DNA of 16,877 nucleotides from CAZUSP01 sp964623505 (GCA_964623505.1 CAZUSP010000012.1:1-16877); one strand, 5' to 3'. Numbered from the stretch's first letter, positions 6,438-14,559 are shown. Made by a program: numbers and translations. The notes: generated from the letters alone by a model not told the origin.

Positions 6438-7499
6438 ATGAATCAATTAAATGATCGAAGTTTAAAAATAGCCATTCTGGTTTTTCTGATTATTTTGGGT
6501 TTCATCATCGGCTTCTTTTTGCAGATTATGAGGCCGGCCATTGTTTGGCAGCGAAATTATCTGTCTCCTTCTCGAGCCGCCGCGCACGTAATGTCTTTCT
6601 TGCAGAACAGTCTGGGAGAGGGCGTGGAGGTCAAAATGCTCTCCTTGGAGGATCATTATAATCTATATCGGTTGAAGCTGGAGATAGGCGGGCGTCATTT
6701 TCTTTCTTATGCCACCAAAGATGGAAAGCTGCTCTTTACCGAGGCGATCGACATGTTTCCCCCAGGGGAAGTTGCCTTGATCCAGTCGGATCGACCGACA
6801 ATAGATCTGTTTGTGGCCCCGGCTACCCTTTCGACCCATCAGGCCATTAATAATTTTAGCGAAGCCCAATATCTTTTCGGAGATAGTTTTCAGGTAAATT
6901 TGCGTTATATTGTCTATCCCGACCAAGGTGGCAGTCTTTGCTGGGGTGAAGAACAAAGATTTTGTTCGCCGGGCGGCGCGGCCGGAGTAGAGCAGTCGAT
7001 TCGAGAACTTTGCTTGGCCAAATATCAGCCGGATAAACTCTGGGATTTTTCAAAGCTGATCAATGAACTGCTGGTGAACGGGGAACAGTCGACGGAAGCT
7101 GACTGGATGGAGCCAGCCAGGCAGATCGGAGTTGATCTGGACCAGCTGGAAATTTGCTTTAACGATGAATCAGTTGCTCTTTTGGCGGAGCAGGTCAAGT
7201 TGGTTGAAACCAAGAGGCCGGTGCGAAACCCAGCCCGGTATGTTAATTCTTTCGGGGAGTTTCAGACCGAATCAGTTATTGCTCGGGATGGATTAACCCT
7301 GGTCATCAATGGTTTGATATATGATCAAGGTGAACATCTTTCTTTTTGGACGGCTCAAGATTATCAAGAGATCTTTTGCCGGGCTTTTAAAGAAAGAAGC
7401 CGTCCGGACTTCTGTCTGGAATCAGCGACTGACCCCTTGATTGAGGAGTCGCCGGATCCGGATCCGAAAGAGAAATTTGACTTTGAGGCAGATAATTAA
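6438..7499 (+). CDS. Membrane-anchored DsbA-like protein lacking the redox cysteine
   Basis: An N-terminal membrane anchor (about residues 10-31) is followed by a small domain with YATKDGKLLF, then a thioredoxin/DsbA-like domain facing outward. The latter is recognised by the order IDLFV, YIVY, LCW...RFC, IRELCLAKYQPDKLWDF, LVINGLIY, IFCRAF and PDFC. This matches a type of DsbA-family protein I know from Patescibacteria, quoted from memory. In those proteins the first strand leads into CPYG. Here the stretch reads APATLST (127-133) with no Cys, and the cis-Pro before the INGxxY strand is Leu286. Six other cysteines remain and could form structural disulfides. The thiol-disulfide activity is therefore probably lost. 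The start has no SD. Confidence 0.7.
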   Translation: MNQLNDRSLKIAILVFLIILGFIIGFFLQIMRPAIVWQRNYLSPSRAAAHVMSFLQNSLGEGVEVKMLSLEDHYNLYRLKLEIGGRHFLSYATKDGKLLFTEAIDMFPPGEVALIQSDRPTIDLFVAPATLSTHQAINNFSEAQYLFGDSFQVNLRYIVYPDQGGSLCWGEEQRFCSPGGAAGVEQSIRELCLAKYQPDKLWDFSKLINELLVNGEQSTEADWMEPARQIGVDLDQLEICFNDESVALLAEQVKLVETKRPVRNPARYVNSFGEFQTESVIARDGLTLVINGLIYDQGEHLSFWTAQDYQEIFCRAFKERSRPDFCLESATDPLIEESPDPDPKEKFDFEADN

Positions 7500-7500
7500 G

Positions 7501-7519
7501 ATGCTTTCTGATTAAGCAT
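7501..7519 (+). promoter_or_regulatory. Inverted repeat covering the start codon of the acetyl-CoA synthetase beta gene
   Basis: ATGCTT (7501-7506) and AAGCAT (7514-7519) are perfect inverted repeats around a 7-nt loop. The 3' arm includes the first two bases of the ATG at 7518. No SD is present and no T run follows, so it is not a terminator. It might reduce start-codon access unless ribosomes arriving from the upstream gene open it. With only two G-C pairs it is weak and may be chance. Confidence 0.25.
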
Positions 7520-8150
7520 GGAAAAAATCTCCTTTGTTGAAGCAACCCAGTTATTGGATCGCTACAAGATCAAGATGACGCCGGCCGGGTTTTTTACTGA
7601 CCGGAAGCTGGCCTGGTCTTTTGCCGAACAGCACAAGCCGGTAGCGATCAAAGTTGATGCTCCGGAGATATGGCATCGAACCGAAGTTGGCGGAGTTATT
7701 TTAAACATTGCCAATAGGCCTGATTTCGATCTGGCTTGGAACAGCGTCAGCCGCGATGGAACAGCCGGAGTGATCGTTCAGCCGATGCGCTCGGGGATAG
7801 AATTAAGTTTGGGAGCCAAAAGAGACAGTCAATTTGGCCCCTTGGTAATGTTCGGCCTGGGCGGCATATTAGTGGAGTTAATTGAAGATGTCAGCTTCGC
7901 CATTGCCCCCATCGATGAATCTGAGGCGCGGAAAATGATCCAGTCGATCAGGGCCTACAAATTGTTGACTGGTTTTCGCGGTCGACCCAAAGTTGACCAG
8001 AGCAAGCTAGTCTGGATGTTGGTCAGATTAAGCTATTTAATGTCTGAAAATCCAGAGATAGAAGAGATAGATCTAAATCCAGTGATGGCTCAAGAAGATC
8101 TGGTTGAAGCAATTGATGTTAAAGTTTGGATACACAAGTATGAATCGTGA
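7518..8150 (+). CDS. acdB: Acetyl-CoA synthetase (ADP-forming), beta subunit, ATP-grasp
   Basis: Together with the alpha subunit it converts acetyl-CoA, ADP and phosphate to acetate, CoA and ATP, conserving energy in fermentation. The 210-residue chain is the ATP-grasp (type 5) subunit at normal length. Seen: VAIKVDAP with Lys45; WHRTEVGGVILN with His53, which probably takes part in phosphoryl relay; VQPM; ELSLGAKRDSQFGPLVMFGLGG; and IDLNPVMA near the C-terminus. It is kept separate from alpha here, whereas many bacteria have a fused form. The ATG at 7518 has no SD and lies in a small inverted repeat. It overlaps the alpha gene by 11 nt. Acyl-CoA specificity beyond acetyl cannot be read from sequence. 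Confidence 0.9.
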   Translation: MEKISFVEATQLLDRYKIKMTPAGFFTDRKLAWSFAEQHKPVAIKVDAPEIWHRTEVGGVILNIANRPDFDLAWNSVSRDGTAGVIVQPMRSGIELSLGAKRDSQFGPLVMFGLGGILVELIEDVSFAIAPIDESEARKMIQSIRAYKLLTGFRGRPKVDQSKLVWMLVRLSYLMSENPEIEEIDLNPVMAQEDLVEAIDVKVWIHKYES

Positions 8151-9498
8151 TGTTTCGTCTTTCATGAATCCAAAATCAGTTGCCCTGATCGGGGCGACGG
8201 AGAGACCGGGTTCGGTGGGGGCGGGATTAGTTGAGAATCTTTGGTCGGGGCGCCGGCAACGTCGTTTATATTGGGTCAATCCCAACACCAAAGAGATAAA
8301 AGGAGAAGCCACCCTGGATTCGGTTTTAAAAATAAAGAATGATCTGGATTTGGCGGTTATTGCCGTGCCGAGTCAGATTGTTGGATCAGTTGTCCAAGAG
8401 TGTTGTCAGAAAAAGGTTGGCTCGATTATAATTATTTCAGCTGGTTTTGCGGAAATGGGACCAGAAGGTCGGGAGAGGCAAGACCAGATACTGGCTCTGG
8501 TTCGAAAGGCGGGCATTCCTTTGTTGGGACCAAACTGCTTGGGCTTGATTCGCCCCTCAATCCAGTTGAATGCTTCTTTTGCCCCCTTGACGCCCCGTCC
8601 AGGCGAGATATGTTTCATTTCTCAGTCGGGGGCTTTGATGAACTCGGTCATTGACCGCTCAGAATTGGAAGATTATGGCTTCAGCAGTTTAATCTCTTAT
8701 GGCAATGGGGCTGATCTTTCTTTGGTTGATTTGCTTTATTCGGCTGGTCAAGACCAGCAAACCAAAGTAATTGCTGTTTATTTGGAAGGAATTGACCGAG
8801 GGCGGGAGTTCATGGAAGCCGCCAAAGAGATTGTTCAGCGTAAACCGATTATTGTTTTAAAAGCTGGCCGGACCAGATCGGGACAGAAAGCGGCGGCTTC
8901 TCACACCGCCAGCTTGGCCGGATCAGATCAGGCCTATCGGGCCGCTTTTCGGCAAAGCGGGGTAATTTCAGCCGACACCTTAGAGGAGTTGTTTGATTTA
9001 GCCAAGGCGTTGGCCTGGCAGCCGGTTGCCAGGGGAGGCGTCGGCATTGTCACCAATGGAGGCGGGATGGGTGTTTTAGCGGCTGATGCCGCGGACAGAG
9101 TTGGTTTGATCTTGCCCGGGATTACGGCTAAAACCAAAGAGATTATAGGGCGATCGTCAAAGATGCCGGCGACGGTCAATCTGGCCAATCCGCTCGATAT
9201 TATTGGCGATGCCGAGACCGATCGCTATCGCCTGGCCATAGAGTCTTTATTGGGGCAAGAGGATATTAATATGCTGGTTGTCATCCAAACCAAGCAAATC
9301 ATGACCGACATCAGATCAAACATGGAGGCGATCATTGCAGCCAAAAACAGATATCCCCGGAAAGCCATAGTCTCGGTTTGTCTGCCGGGAAAATTCAGCT
9401 GGCCGGCCATTAAATGGCTGGAGTCAAAAAAGGTTCCTAATTATTCCGATCCATCCCGGGCTTTGAAAGCGGTTTGGGCTTTAAATAAATATGCTTAA
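8140..9498 (+). CDS. acdA: Acetyl-CoA synthetase (ADP-forming), alpha subunit
   Basis: This is the CoA-binding and ligase-type subunit, which carries the transient phosphohistidine and partners the beta subunit just upstream. Seen: an N-terminal CoA-binding Rossmann domain (MNPKSVALIGATERPGSVG), the succinyl-CoA-ligase-like GPNCLGLI and ISQSGA, and SHTASLAGSDQ with the predicted phosphorylated His255, followed by AAFRQSGVI and DTLEELFD. The 452 residues agree with stand-alone alpha subunits (about 460). The ATG at 8140 overlaps the beta stop by 11 nt; ATG 8164 is a possible later start, and neither has a clear SD. The stop overlaps ppsA by 8 nt. Confidence 0.92.
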   Translation: MNRDVSSFMNPKSVALIGATERPGSVGAGLVENLWSGRRQRRLYWVNPNTKEIKGEATLDSVLKIKNDLDLAVIAVPSQIVGSVVQECCQKKVGSIIIISAGFAEMGPEGRERQDQILALVRKAGIPLLGPNCLGLIRPSIQLNASFAPLTPRPGEICFISQSGALMNSVIDRSELEDYGFSSLISYGNGADLSLVDLLYSAGQDQQTKVIAVYLEGIDRGREFMEAAKEIVQRKPIIVLKAGRTRSGQKAAASHTASLAGSDQAYRAAFRQSGVISADTLEELFDLAKALAWQPVARGGVGIVTNGGGMGVLAADAADRVGLILPGITAKTKEIIGRSSKMPATVNLANPLDIIGDAETDRYRLAIESLLGQEDINMLVVIQTKQIMTDIRSNMEAIIAAKNRYPRKAIVSVCLPGKFSWPAIKWLESKKVPNYSDPSRALKAVWALNKYA

Positions 9499-11917
9499 AA
9501 GCGAAAGACATATTCTTTGGCTGAAAGAAATAGGACAGTCCGAGATCAGGATGGTTGGCGGCAAGAATGCTGCCCTGGGCGAGATGTATAACAGTTTGTC
9601 GGGCAAAGGAATCAGGGTGCCGAATGCTTTTGTGGTGACGGCAAAAGCCTACGCTGATTTTTTAGAAAAAGCCGGTATTAAAAACAAAATAGAAGAGTTA
9701 TTGTCGAGCATTGATTTAAACGATCTAAAGCAGGTCAAGAAGAGAGCCGGGCGGGCCAGAAAAATGATTCGTCAATCGGCTTGGCCCAAGGACATAGAGA
9801 AAGAGATCGTTTTGGCCTATCGCGCGCTAAGCCAAGAGTTCCAGGAAGACAGAGTTGATGTGGCCGTCCGGGCTTCGGTTGCTTCGACTCAAATAGCGGT
9901 TACTTCTTTTCCCGGCCAGCAAGAAACATTCTTGGGGGTGAGGGGCGAAAAAGAACTTGCTGGGGCAATAAAGAACTGCTTTGCTTCTCTTTTCAACGAC
10001 CACGCCATAATCTATCGGGCCGAAAAGCAGCTTTCATTGTTTGACACTGCTTTGGCGGTTGGCGTTCAAAAGATGGTTCGCGCCGACCTGGCTTGTTCCG
10101 GAGTGGCCTTTACGCTTGATCCGGAAAGTGGATTCAATCGGGTGGTGATGATAAGTTCTAGTTATGGTTTAGGGGAGATTATTGTTGATGGCCGGACCGA
10201 CCCAGACGAGTTTTGTGTTTTTAAACCTTCTTTGGCTCGGGGTCATCGAGCCATTATCCAGAGAAAGCTGGGGCAAAAAAAGATCAAAGGCATATATGGG
10301 AGAAAGGGAGTTAAGCTGGTTGATGTCGATTTAACCGACCGGCAAAGATATTCTTTGAGCGATCAAGATATCATTGTTTTGGCCCAGTGGTGTGCGGCCA
10401 TTGAAGACCACTATTCAGAGGTGAATAACCATCCCAGCCCTCAAGAAATAGAGTGGGCCAAGGATGGCAAAACCGGTCAGCTGTTCATAGTTCAGGCTTC
10501 GCCGGAAAGCGTCCATCGCGGTCAACCAGTTCGTTTCCATCGAACCTACCGGCTGAAAACAGATCAGCGGCCGATCTTGAAGGGAGTGGCGGTTGGCCGA
10601 GAGATCGCCTCTGGTCCGGTCCGACTAGTTCATGGCCCCAGTGACCTGACCGAGGTTAAAAAAGGAGACATTCTGGTGACGGCGATGACTACCTTTGAGT
10701 GGGTAAGCGTGATCGGGCGGGTAGCGGCTATTGTGACCGATCAGGGGTCCCGGACCGGCCATGCGGCCGTTATTAGTCGGGAGTATGGAGTTCCGGCCGT
10801 GATCAATACCGGATGGGCAACCAGGGCCTTGAAATCGGGGCAGATAATTACCGTTGACAACAGCCAGGGCGGCGAGGGCCTTGTTTATGAGGGGCGAATA
10901 CCCTTTAGTTTTCAAGAACACAACATTGACAATCTTCCGGCAGTTCAACCAAAAATAGCTCTGAATATTGGTCGGCCGGAGGGGGTTTTTCATCTTTCGG
11001 CTCTTCCGGTTAGCGGAGTGGGTCTGGTTCGAGAAGAGTTTGTGATTATGGATCAAATTAAGGTGCATCCCCGAGCCCTTTGTTTGTTCGATCAGCTTGA
11101 ACCGGGGAAAACCAAAGAGCAGATCAGAGAGCTAACTCGAGGATATCAGGATAAAAAAGAGTATTTTGTTGATAAATTAAGTCAGGCCTTGGGAGTAATC
11201 ACTGCCGCTTTTTGGCCTCGTCCGGTAGTCATTCGCTTTTCCGATCTTAAATCTAGCGAGTATCGTGAGTTGATCGGCGGGGATTTGTTTGAACCAGTTG
11301 AAGCCAATCCAATGATCGGTTGGCGGGGAGCGGCTCGCTACGGCCATCCGGATTTTCGGTCGGTCTTTGAGATGGAGTGCCAGGCCATTAAGAGAGTCAG
11401 GGACGACTGGGGGTTAACCAATGCCTTGGTCATGGTTCCTTTTTGCCGAACCCCGGAAGAAGGCCAAAAGGTTCTTTCTTTGATGGCCGAGTTCGGACTG
11501 AAAAGGGGAGTTAATCGTCTGGCGGTCTATGTTATGGCCGAACTGCCCAGCAATGTCATTCTGGCTGATCATTTTCTTGATCTTTTTGATGGCATGAGCA
11601 TTGGTTCGAATGACCTCACCCAGCTTGTCTTGGGCCTGGATCGAGACAATCCTTTGGTGCAAAAAGTGGGCGATGAGCGCCATTTAGCCGTTAAACAAAC
11701 CATTAAGGAGTTGATCGAGTGGGCCCAGGCAGTTCGAAAACCGATCAGTCTTTGCGGAGAAGGTCCGGTTAGTTTTCCAGAGATGGCCCTTTTTTTAGCC
11801 CAGCATCATCTGGATGTGATCTCGGTTGCTCCTGGAGCGGCTATTTCCATGATTCTTTTACTGGCCGAAAATGGTTTTTTAAAAAAACATCAAAATGAAG
11901 ATAAAGTATCATTTTAA
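9491..11917 (+). CDS. ppsA: Phosphoenolpyruvate synthase (pyruvate, water dikinase)
   Basis: The enzyme converts pyruvate, ATP and water to PEP, AMP and phosphate; in some anaerobes it may run towards pyruvate. Domains: an ATP-binding part (1 to about 345) with VGGKNAALGEM (Lys25), R127 and QEIEWA; a mobile phosphohistidine domain with GSRTGHAAV (His424); and a PEP-binding TIM barrel with FSDLKSSEYRELIGG, NPMIGWRGAARY, SIGSNDLTQL and catalytic Cys755 in LCGEG. The 808 residues are normal (about 790-820). Two ATP-site motifs differ from the family: RSSATAE is RASVAST, and the Arg of QARPET is Ser337. Overlaps with neighbours (8 and 23 nt) imply one transcript. Confidence 0.92.
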   Translation: MLKSERHILWLKEIGQSEIRMVGGKNAALGEMYNSLSGKGIRVPNAFVVTAKAYADFLEKAGIKNKIEELLSSIDLNDLKQVKKRAGRARKMIRQSAWPKDIEKEIVLAYRALSQEFQEDRVDVAVRASVASTQIAVTSFPGQQETFLGVRGEKELAGAIKNCFASLFNDHAIIYRAEKQLSLFDTALAVGVQKMVRADLACSGVAFTLDPESGFNRVVMISSSYGLGEIIVDGRTDPDEFCVFKPSLARGHRAIIQRKLGQKKIKGIYGRKGVKLVDVDLTDRQRYSLSDQDIIVLAQWCAAIEDHYSEVNNHPSPQEIEWAKDGKTGQLFIVQASPESVHRGQPVRFHRTYRLKTDQRPILKGVAVGREIASGPVRLVHGPSDLTEVKKGDILVTAMTTFEWVSVIGRVAAIVTDQGSRTGHAAVISREYGVPAVINTGWATRALKSGQIITVDNSQGGEGLVYEGRIPFSFQEHNIDNLPAVQPKIALNIGRPEGVFHLSALPVSGVGLVREEFVIMDQIKVHPRALCLFDQLEPGKTKEQIRELTRGYQDKKEYFVDKLSQALGVITAAFWPRPVVIRFSDLKSSEYRELIGGDLFEPVEANPMIGWRGAARYGHPDFRSVFEMECQAIKRVRDDWGLTNALVMVPFCRTPEEGQKVLSLMAEFGLKRGVNRLAVYVMAELPSNVILADHFLDLFDGMSIGSNDLTQLVLGLDRDNPLVQKVGDERHLAVKQTIKELIEWAQAVRKPISLCGEGPVSFPEMALFLAQHHLDVISVAPGAAISMILLLAENGFLKKHQNEDKVSF

Positions 11918-12110
11918 AAAATGTATCAGCTGCGGACTGTGCATATCGGTTTGCCCCGATATTTGGGGCTGGGGATCAGACGGGAAAGCCCGTCTTAAAA
12001 GAGTTGACCACGCCGGTCGGGACGAGGAGGAGGGGCGCTTTGATAGCAGGCCAGGATTACGAACAGTGGCCGAAAACTGTCCGACCGGAGCCATTAAACT
12101 TGAAAATTGA
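11895..12110 (+). CDS. Small [4Fe-4S] ferredoxin
   Basis: A 71-residue single-cluster ferredoxin, a soluble low-potential electron carrier. Cluster ligands are most likely Cys10, Cys13 and Cys16 (CISCGLC) plus Cys62 (ENCPTGAI); Cys20 sits in the VCP of the first motif and is a spare. A charged, Gly/Arg/Glu-rich section (about 27-53) replaces the second cluster motif of 2[4Fe-4S] ferredoxins. It starts inside ppsA (23-nt overlap), with no SD. Given the enzymes upstream, a pyruvate:ferredoxin oxidoreductase elsewhere in the genome is the likely partner (inference). Confidence 0.88.
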   Translation: MKIKYHFKKCISCGLCISVCPDIWGWGSDGKARLKRVDHAGRDEEEGRFDSRPGLRTVAENCPTGAIKLEN

Positions 12111-12128
12111 GAGCTTTTCAGTTAGAAT
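12100..12128 (+). promoter_or_regulatory. Promoter of the rplY-gatA unit
   Basis: TTGAAA (12100-12105) and TAGAAT (12123-12128) each match their consensus at five of six positions and are separated by an ideal 17 nt. The -35 box lies in the last codons of the ferredoxin gene. The predicted start near 12135 leaves only about 6 nt before the rplY ATG, so this message would be nearly leaderless. Confidence 0.65.
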
Positions 12129-12140
12129 TAGAGAAGTATT

Positions 12141-12803
12141 ATGTTAACTTTAATTGCCGAAAAAAGAGAACTTTCAGAAAAGGTCCCTGGTTTGCGTCGA
12201 AATAGTTGGCTGCCAGGGGTGGTTTATGGCTTTGAAATGCCGACAGATTCCGTTAAAGTGAATTTGAAGGATTTCAAAAAGATCTATCAAGAAGCTGGAG
12301 AAAACACTCTAATTGCTTTGGTGGTTAAAGAGGGAGAACAAGAAAAAAGATATGAGAGTCTGATTAAAACAGTTCAGCGCGACCCCCTGAACCACGAGTT
12401 CATTCATGTTGACTTTTATCATCCTTCGGCTAAAAAGAAGATCAAGACCTGGATTCCGATTATTTTTGAGGGCGAGGCGCCAGCGGTCAGGGATTTTGGC
12501 GGAACGGTTATTAAAGAACTTAAAGAGATCAAGGTTAGGGGTCTGGCTGCCCAGCTGCCGCGCGAGATCAAGGTTGACCTGGGGCGGTTGAAACAGCTCC
12601 ACGATCGTGTCTTGATAAAAGACCTGTCGTTTGGTTCGGCGACAGAGATTTTAGCTGATCCGGAATCAATTGTTGCCTTGGCTGTTCCAGCGGAAGCGGT
12701 GGAAAAAGAGCTGGAAAAACCAGTTGATGAATCAGTTGAGCCAGTCAAAGTTGAAGAAGAAGAGTTGCCAGAAAATCAGGAAGAAGCAAAAGATCAGGAG
12801 TAA
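12141..12803 (+). CDS. rplY: Ribosomal protein bL25, long (CTC) form
   Basis: bL25 binds 5S rRNA in the large subunit. The N-terminal L25 fold (1 to about 92) shows the family features: an alternating strand (LIAEKRELSEKVPGLRRN), LPGVVYGF, VQRDPLNHEFIHVDFY. It is followed by the CTC beta domain (about 93-185) with WIPIIFEGEAPAV and FGGTVIKELKEIKVRGLAAQLP. The C-terminal tail (about 186-220) is strongly acidic and low-complexity, as in many long bL25 proteins. The 220 residues are normal. It is first in its unit, with its own promoter. AGAGAAG (12130-12136) is a weak SD that may lie largely upstream of the transcript start. Confidence 0.93.
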   Translation: MLTLIAEKRELSEKVPGLRRNSWLPGVVYGFEMPTDSVKVNLKDFKKIYQEAGENTLIALVVKEGEQEKRYESLIKTVQRDPLNHEFIHVDFYHPSAKKKIKTWIPIIFEGEAPAVRDFGGTVIKELKEIKVRGLAAQLPREIKVDLGRLKQLHDRVLIKDLSFGSATEILADPESIVALAVPAEAVEKELEKPVDESVEPVKVEEEELPENQEEAKDQE

Positions 12804-12814
12804 TTTAAGGGAAA

Positions 12815-14266
12815 ATGCCCAATCGCTTCAAGTTCATTCTTTTATTCCTGTTGTCGGTGATGGTTGCTGGCTATGGCGGGAGGGTTTTTGGCCAGGATAT
12901 GGCTGTTGTTTGTCGTGAAGATAATCTGAATACTCAACAAGGACAAGTGAGTCGATCAGAGTACGAGGCTTTAGTCCGGAGGTGCTTAACCTATTATGAG
13001 GATTATTATCGGCAGAAAGAAGCCGAAGGAGAGAAGATCCTGAATGAAACTCGGGACCGTCGCCAGACCCTGCAGGGGGAATTAGCCGTGCTTCGAAATC
13101 GGATCGGCCGATTAGAAGCAGACATTCGCCGAAGCAATCTGGCGGTCAAAGACTTAGAGATTCAGGTTCGCAACACCCAGTCTTCAATTGAAGCCGCCCA
13201 ATACCAGATAAACAATAATCGAGAAGCCCTGGCCAACGTTTTGCAGTTAGCTTACGAACAGAGTCGTCGGTCTCCGATAGAGATCATCTTGAGCGGACAA
13301 CCTTTGTCCAATATCTTTGGCGATCTGGCGGTGATGAACAATCTGAATGCCCGAACCGAAGAGTTATTGCAAAGTGCCATTGATTTGGAAAGTTATTTAA
13401 TGGCTCAAAAGCAGAAGATGGAGTGGGAGAAGAAGAGCATTGAAACAGAGATATATGTGCAGTCGGTTCAAAAAAATAATCTGCAATCAACACAAAAAGA
13501 AAAGGATGTTGTTTTAACTCGGACTAAAGGGCAGGAAGATTTGTATCAGCAGCAGTTGGCTGAAACCAGGCGGCAGGCGCAGGCGGTGGTGAGCGAGCTG
13601 AAGGGTCGGTTATTCCGAATGATCGATCCTTCGCAGGAGATCACCGAATACGAGGCGGTCAAGTTAGCTTTGGATGTAGCCCAGTTGACTGGCATTAGCC
13701 CAGCTTTTTTACTGGCCATCATTGAACAAGAGTCAGCCCTGGGGCGCAATGTTGGCGGTTGCCACCTTCGTGATATAAACACCGGAGCCGGCGTCTTTAT
13801 CCGGACCGGCAGTCTGGCCCAGAGAGTGATGAGTCCATCAGCCCGTTCTTGGGAAAAGAACCCCAATACCCGTGATTTCATGGCAATTACCGAACAACTT
13901 GGTCTGGATTGGCGGCAAACACCTGTTTCTTGCTGGATCCCGGCCTATCACAACGGGGCTGCTTGGGGCTGGGGCGGGGCGATGGGGCCGGCTCAGTTCA
14001 TTCCTTCTACCTGGTTGACTTATCGTCAGAGAGTTCAGAGTCTGCTGGGCGTTGCCCTGGCCGATCCCTGGCGGCCCCAACATGCTTTTTTAGCGGCCGC
14101 TCTTTATTTGAGAGATGAAGGGAGCGACGGCACTACCCGAGGCCATTTGAATGCGGCCAGTCGTTATTATGGGGTTGATATTGGTTCTTCTTATGCTCGC
14201 AGTGTTTTGGCCAGAACCATCAAGTGGGAAGCGAGAATTCTTAATGTTCAAAGAGCCGAACAGTGA
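12815..14266 (+). CDS. Secreted coiled-coil protein with lytic transglycosylase domain
   Basis: This is a predicted cell-wall hydrolase. A signal peptide (FKFILLFLLSVMVAGYGG, cleavage near residue 26) leads into a long coiled coil (about 45-265), rich in Gln/Glu/Arg heptads and resembling the N-terminal parts of EnvC, PcsB and CwlO. The C-terminal domain (about 270-475) looks like a soluble lytic transglycosylase: LLAIIEQESALG with probable catalytic Glu306 (Glu304 is an alternative), and AMGPAQFIPSTW at 389-400. The latter is typical of MltB/SLT_2-type enzymes, which cleave the MurNAc-GlcNAc bond. AAGGGA lies a few bases before ATG 12815, a good SD. Cys334 and Cys374 could pair. Fusion of such a coil to a transglycosylase is unusual. 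Confidence 0.82.
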   Translation: MPNRFKFILLFLLSVMVAGYGGRVFGQDMAVVCREDNLNTQQGQVSRSEYEALVRRCLTYYEDYYRQKEAEGEKILNETRDRRQTLQGELAVLRNRIGRLEADIRRSNLAVKDLEIQVRNTQSSIEAAQYQINNNREALANVLQLAYEQSRRSPIEIILSGQPLSNIFGDLAVMNNLNARTEELLQSAIDLESYLMAQKQKMEWEKKSIETEIYVQSVQKNNLQSTQKEKDVVLTRTKGQEDLYQQQLAETRRQAQAVVSELKGRLFRMIDPSQEITEYEAVKLALDVAQLTGISPAFLLAIIEQESALGRNVGGCHLRDINTGAGVFIRTGSLAQRVMSPSARSWEKNPNTRDFMAITEQLGLDWRQTPVSCWIPAYHNGAAWGWGGAMGPAQFIPSTWLTYRQRVQSLLGVALADPWRPQHAFLAAALYLRDEGSDGTTRGHLNAASRYYGVDIGSSYARSVLARTIKWEARILNVQRAEQ

Positions 14267-14559
14267 TTAGCCGACAAGATATAAAACAACTGGCTAACTT
14301 GGCCTGTCTTCATCTTAGCGACGATGAGGTGGACAAAATGAGCCAGGACGAGGCCCGGATCTTGGATTATGTTGATCGGTTGCGACAGCTGGCTTTGGAC
14401 AACATTCGACCGGAGTCTGTTCGGCCGCCGAGAAATCTCCGGTCCGACGAAGTCTTTAGTTTTATGAATGTTGGTAATTTGATTAATGCTTTCCCTCGGA
14501 AAGAGGGTCGGTTTTTGAGGATTCCTTTCGTTTTTGATAATCAAAATGAAAGCCATTGA
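14263..14559 (+). CDS. gatC: Asp-tRNA(Asn)/Glu-tRNA(Gln) amidotransferase subunit C
   Basis: GatC wraps around and stabilises GatA in the GatCAB complex, which amidates misacylated Glu-tRNA(Gln) and/or Asp-tRNA(Asn). The 98 residues show the family pattern ISRQDIKQLANLACLHLSDDE, ILDYVDRL and, near the end, NAFPRKEGRFLRIPFVF. The start is GTG 14263, which overlaps the upstream TGA as GTGA; AAGAG is the only SD-like sequence nearby. It overlaps gatA by 14 nt. gatB is not in this window. Confidence 0.9.
   Translation: MISRQDIKQLANLACLHLSDDEVDKMSQDEARILDYVDRLRQLALDNIRPESVRPPRNLRSDEVFSFMNVGNLINAFPRKEGRFLRIPFVFDNQNESH

Noticed and set aside
12670..12918. Plus-strand frame spanning the end of rplY and the start of the transglycosylase gene
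   Set aside because: It is out of frame with both supported genes; its Lys/Ser/Gln-rich product is a frame-shifted reading of the acidic bL25 tail and the signal peptide.
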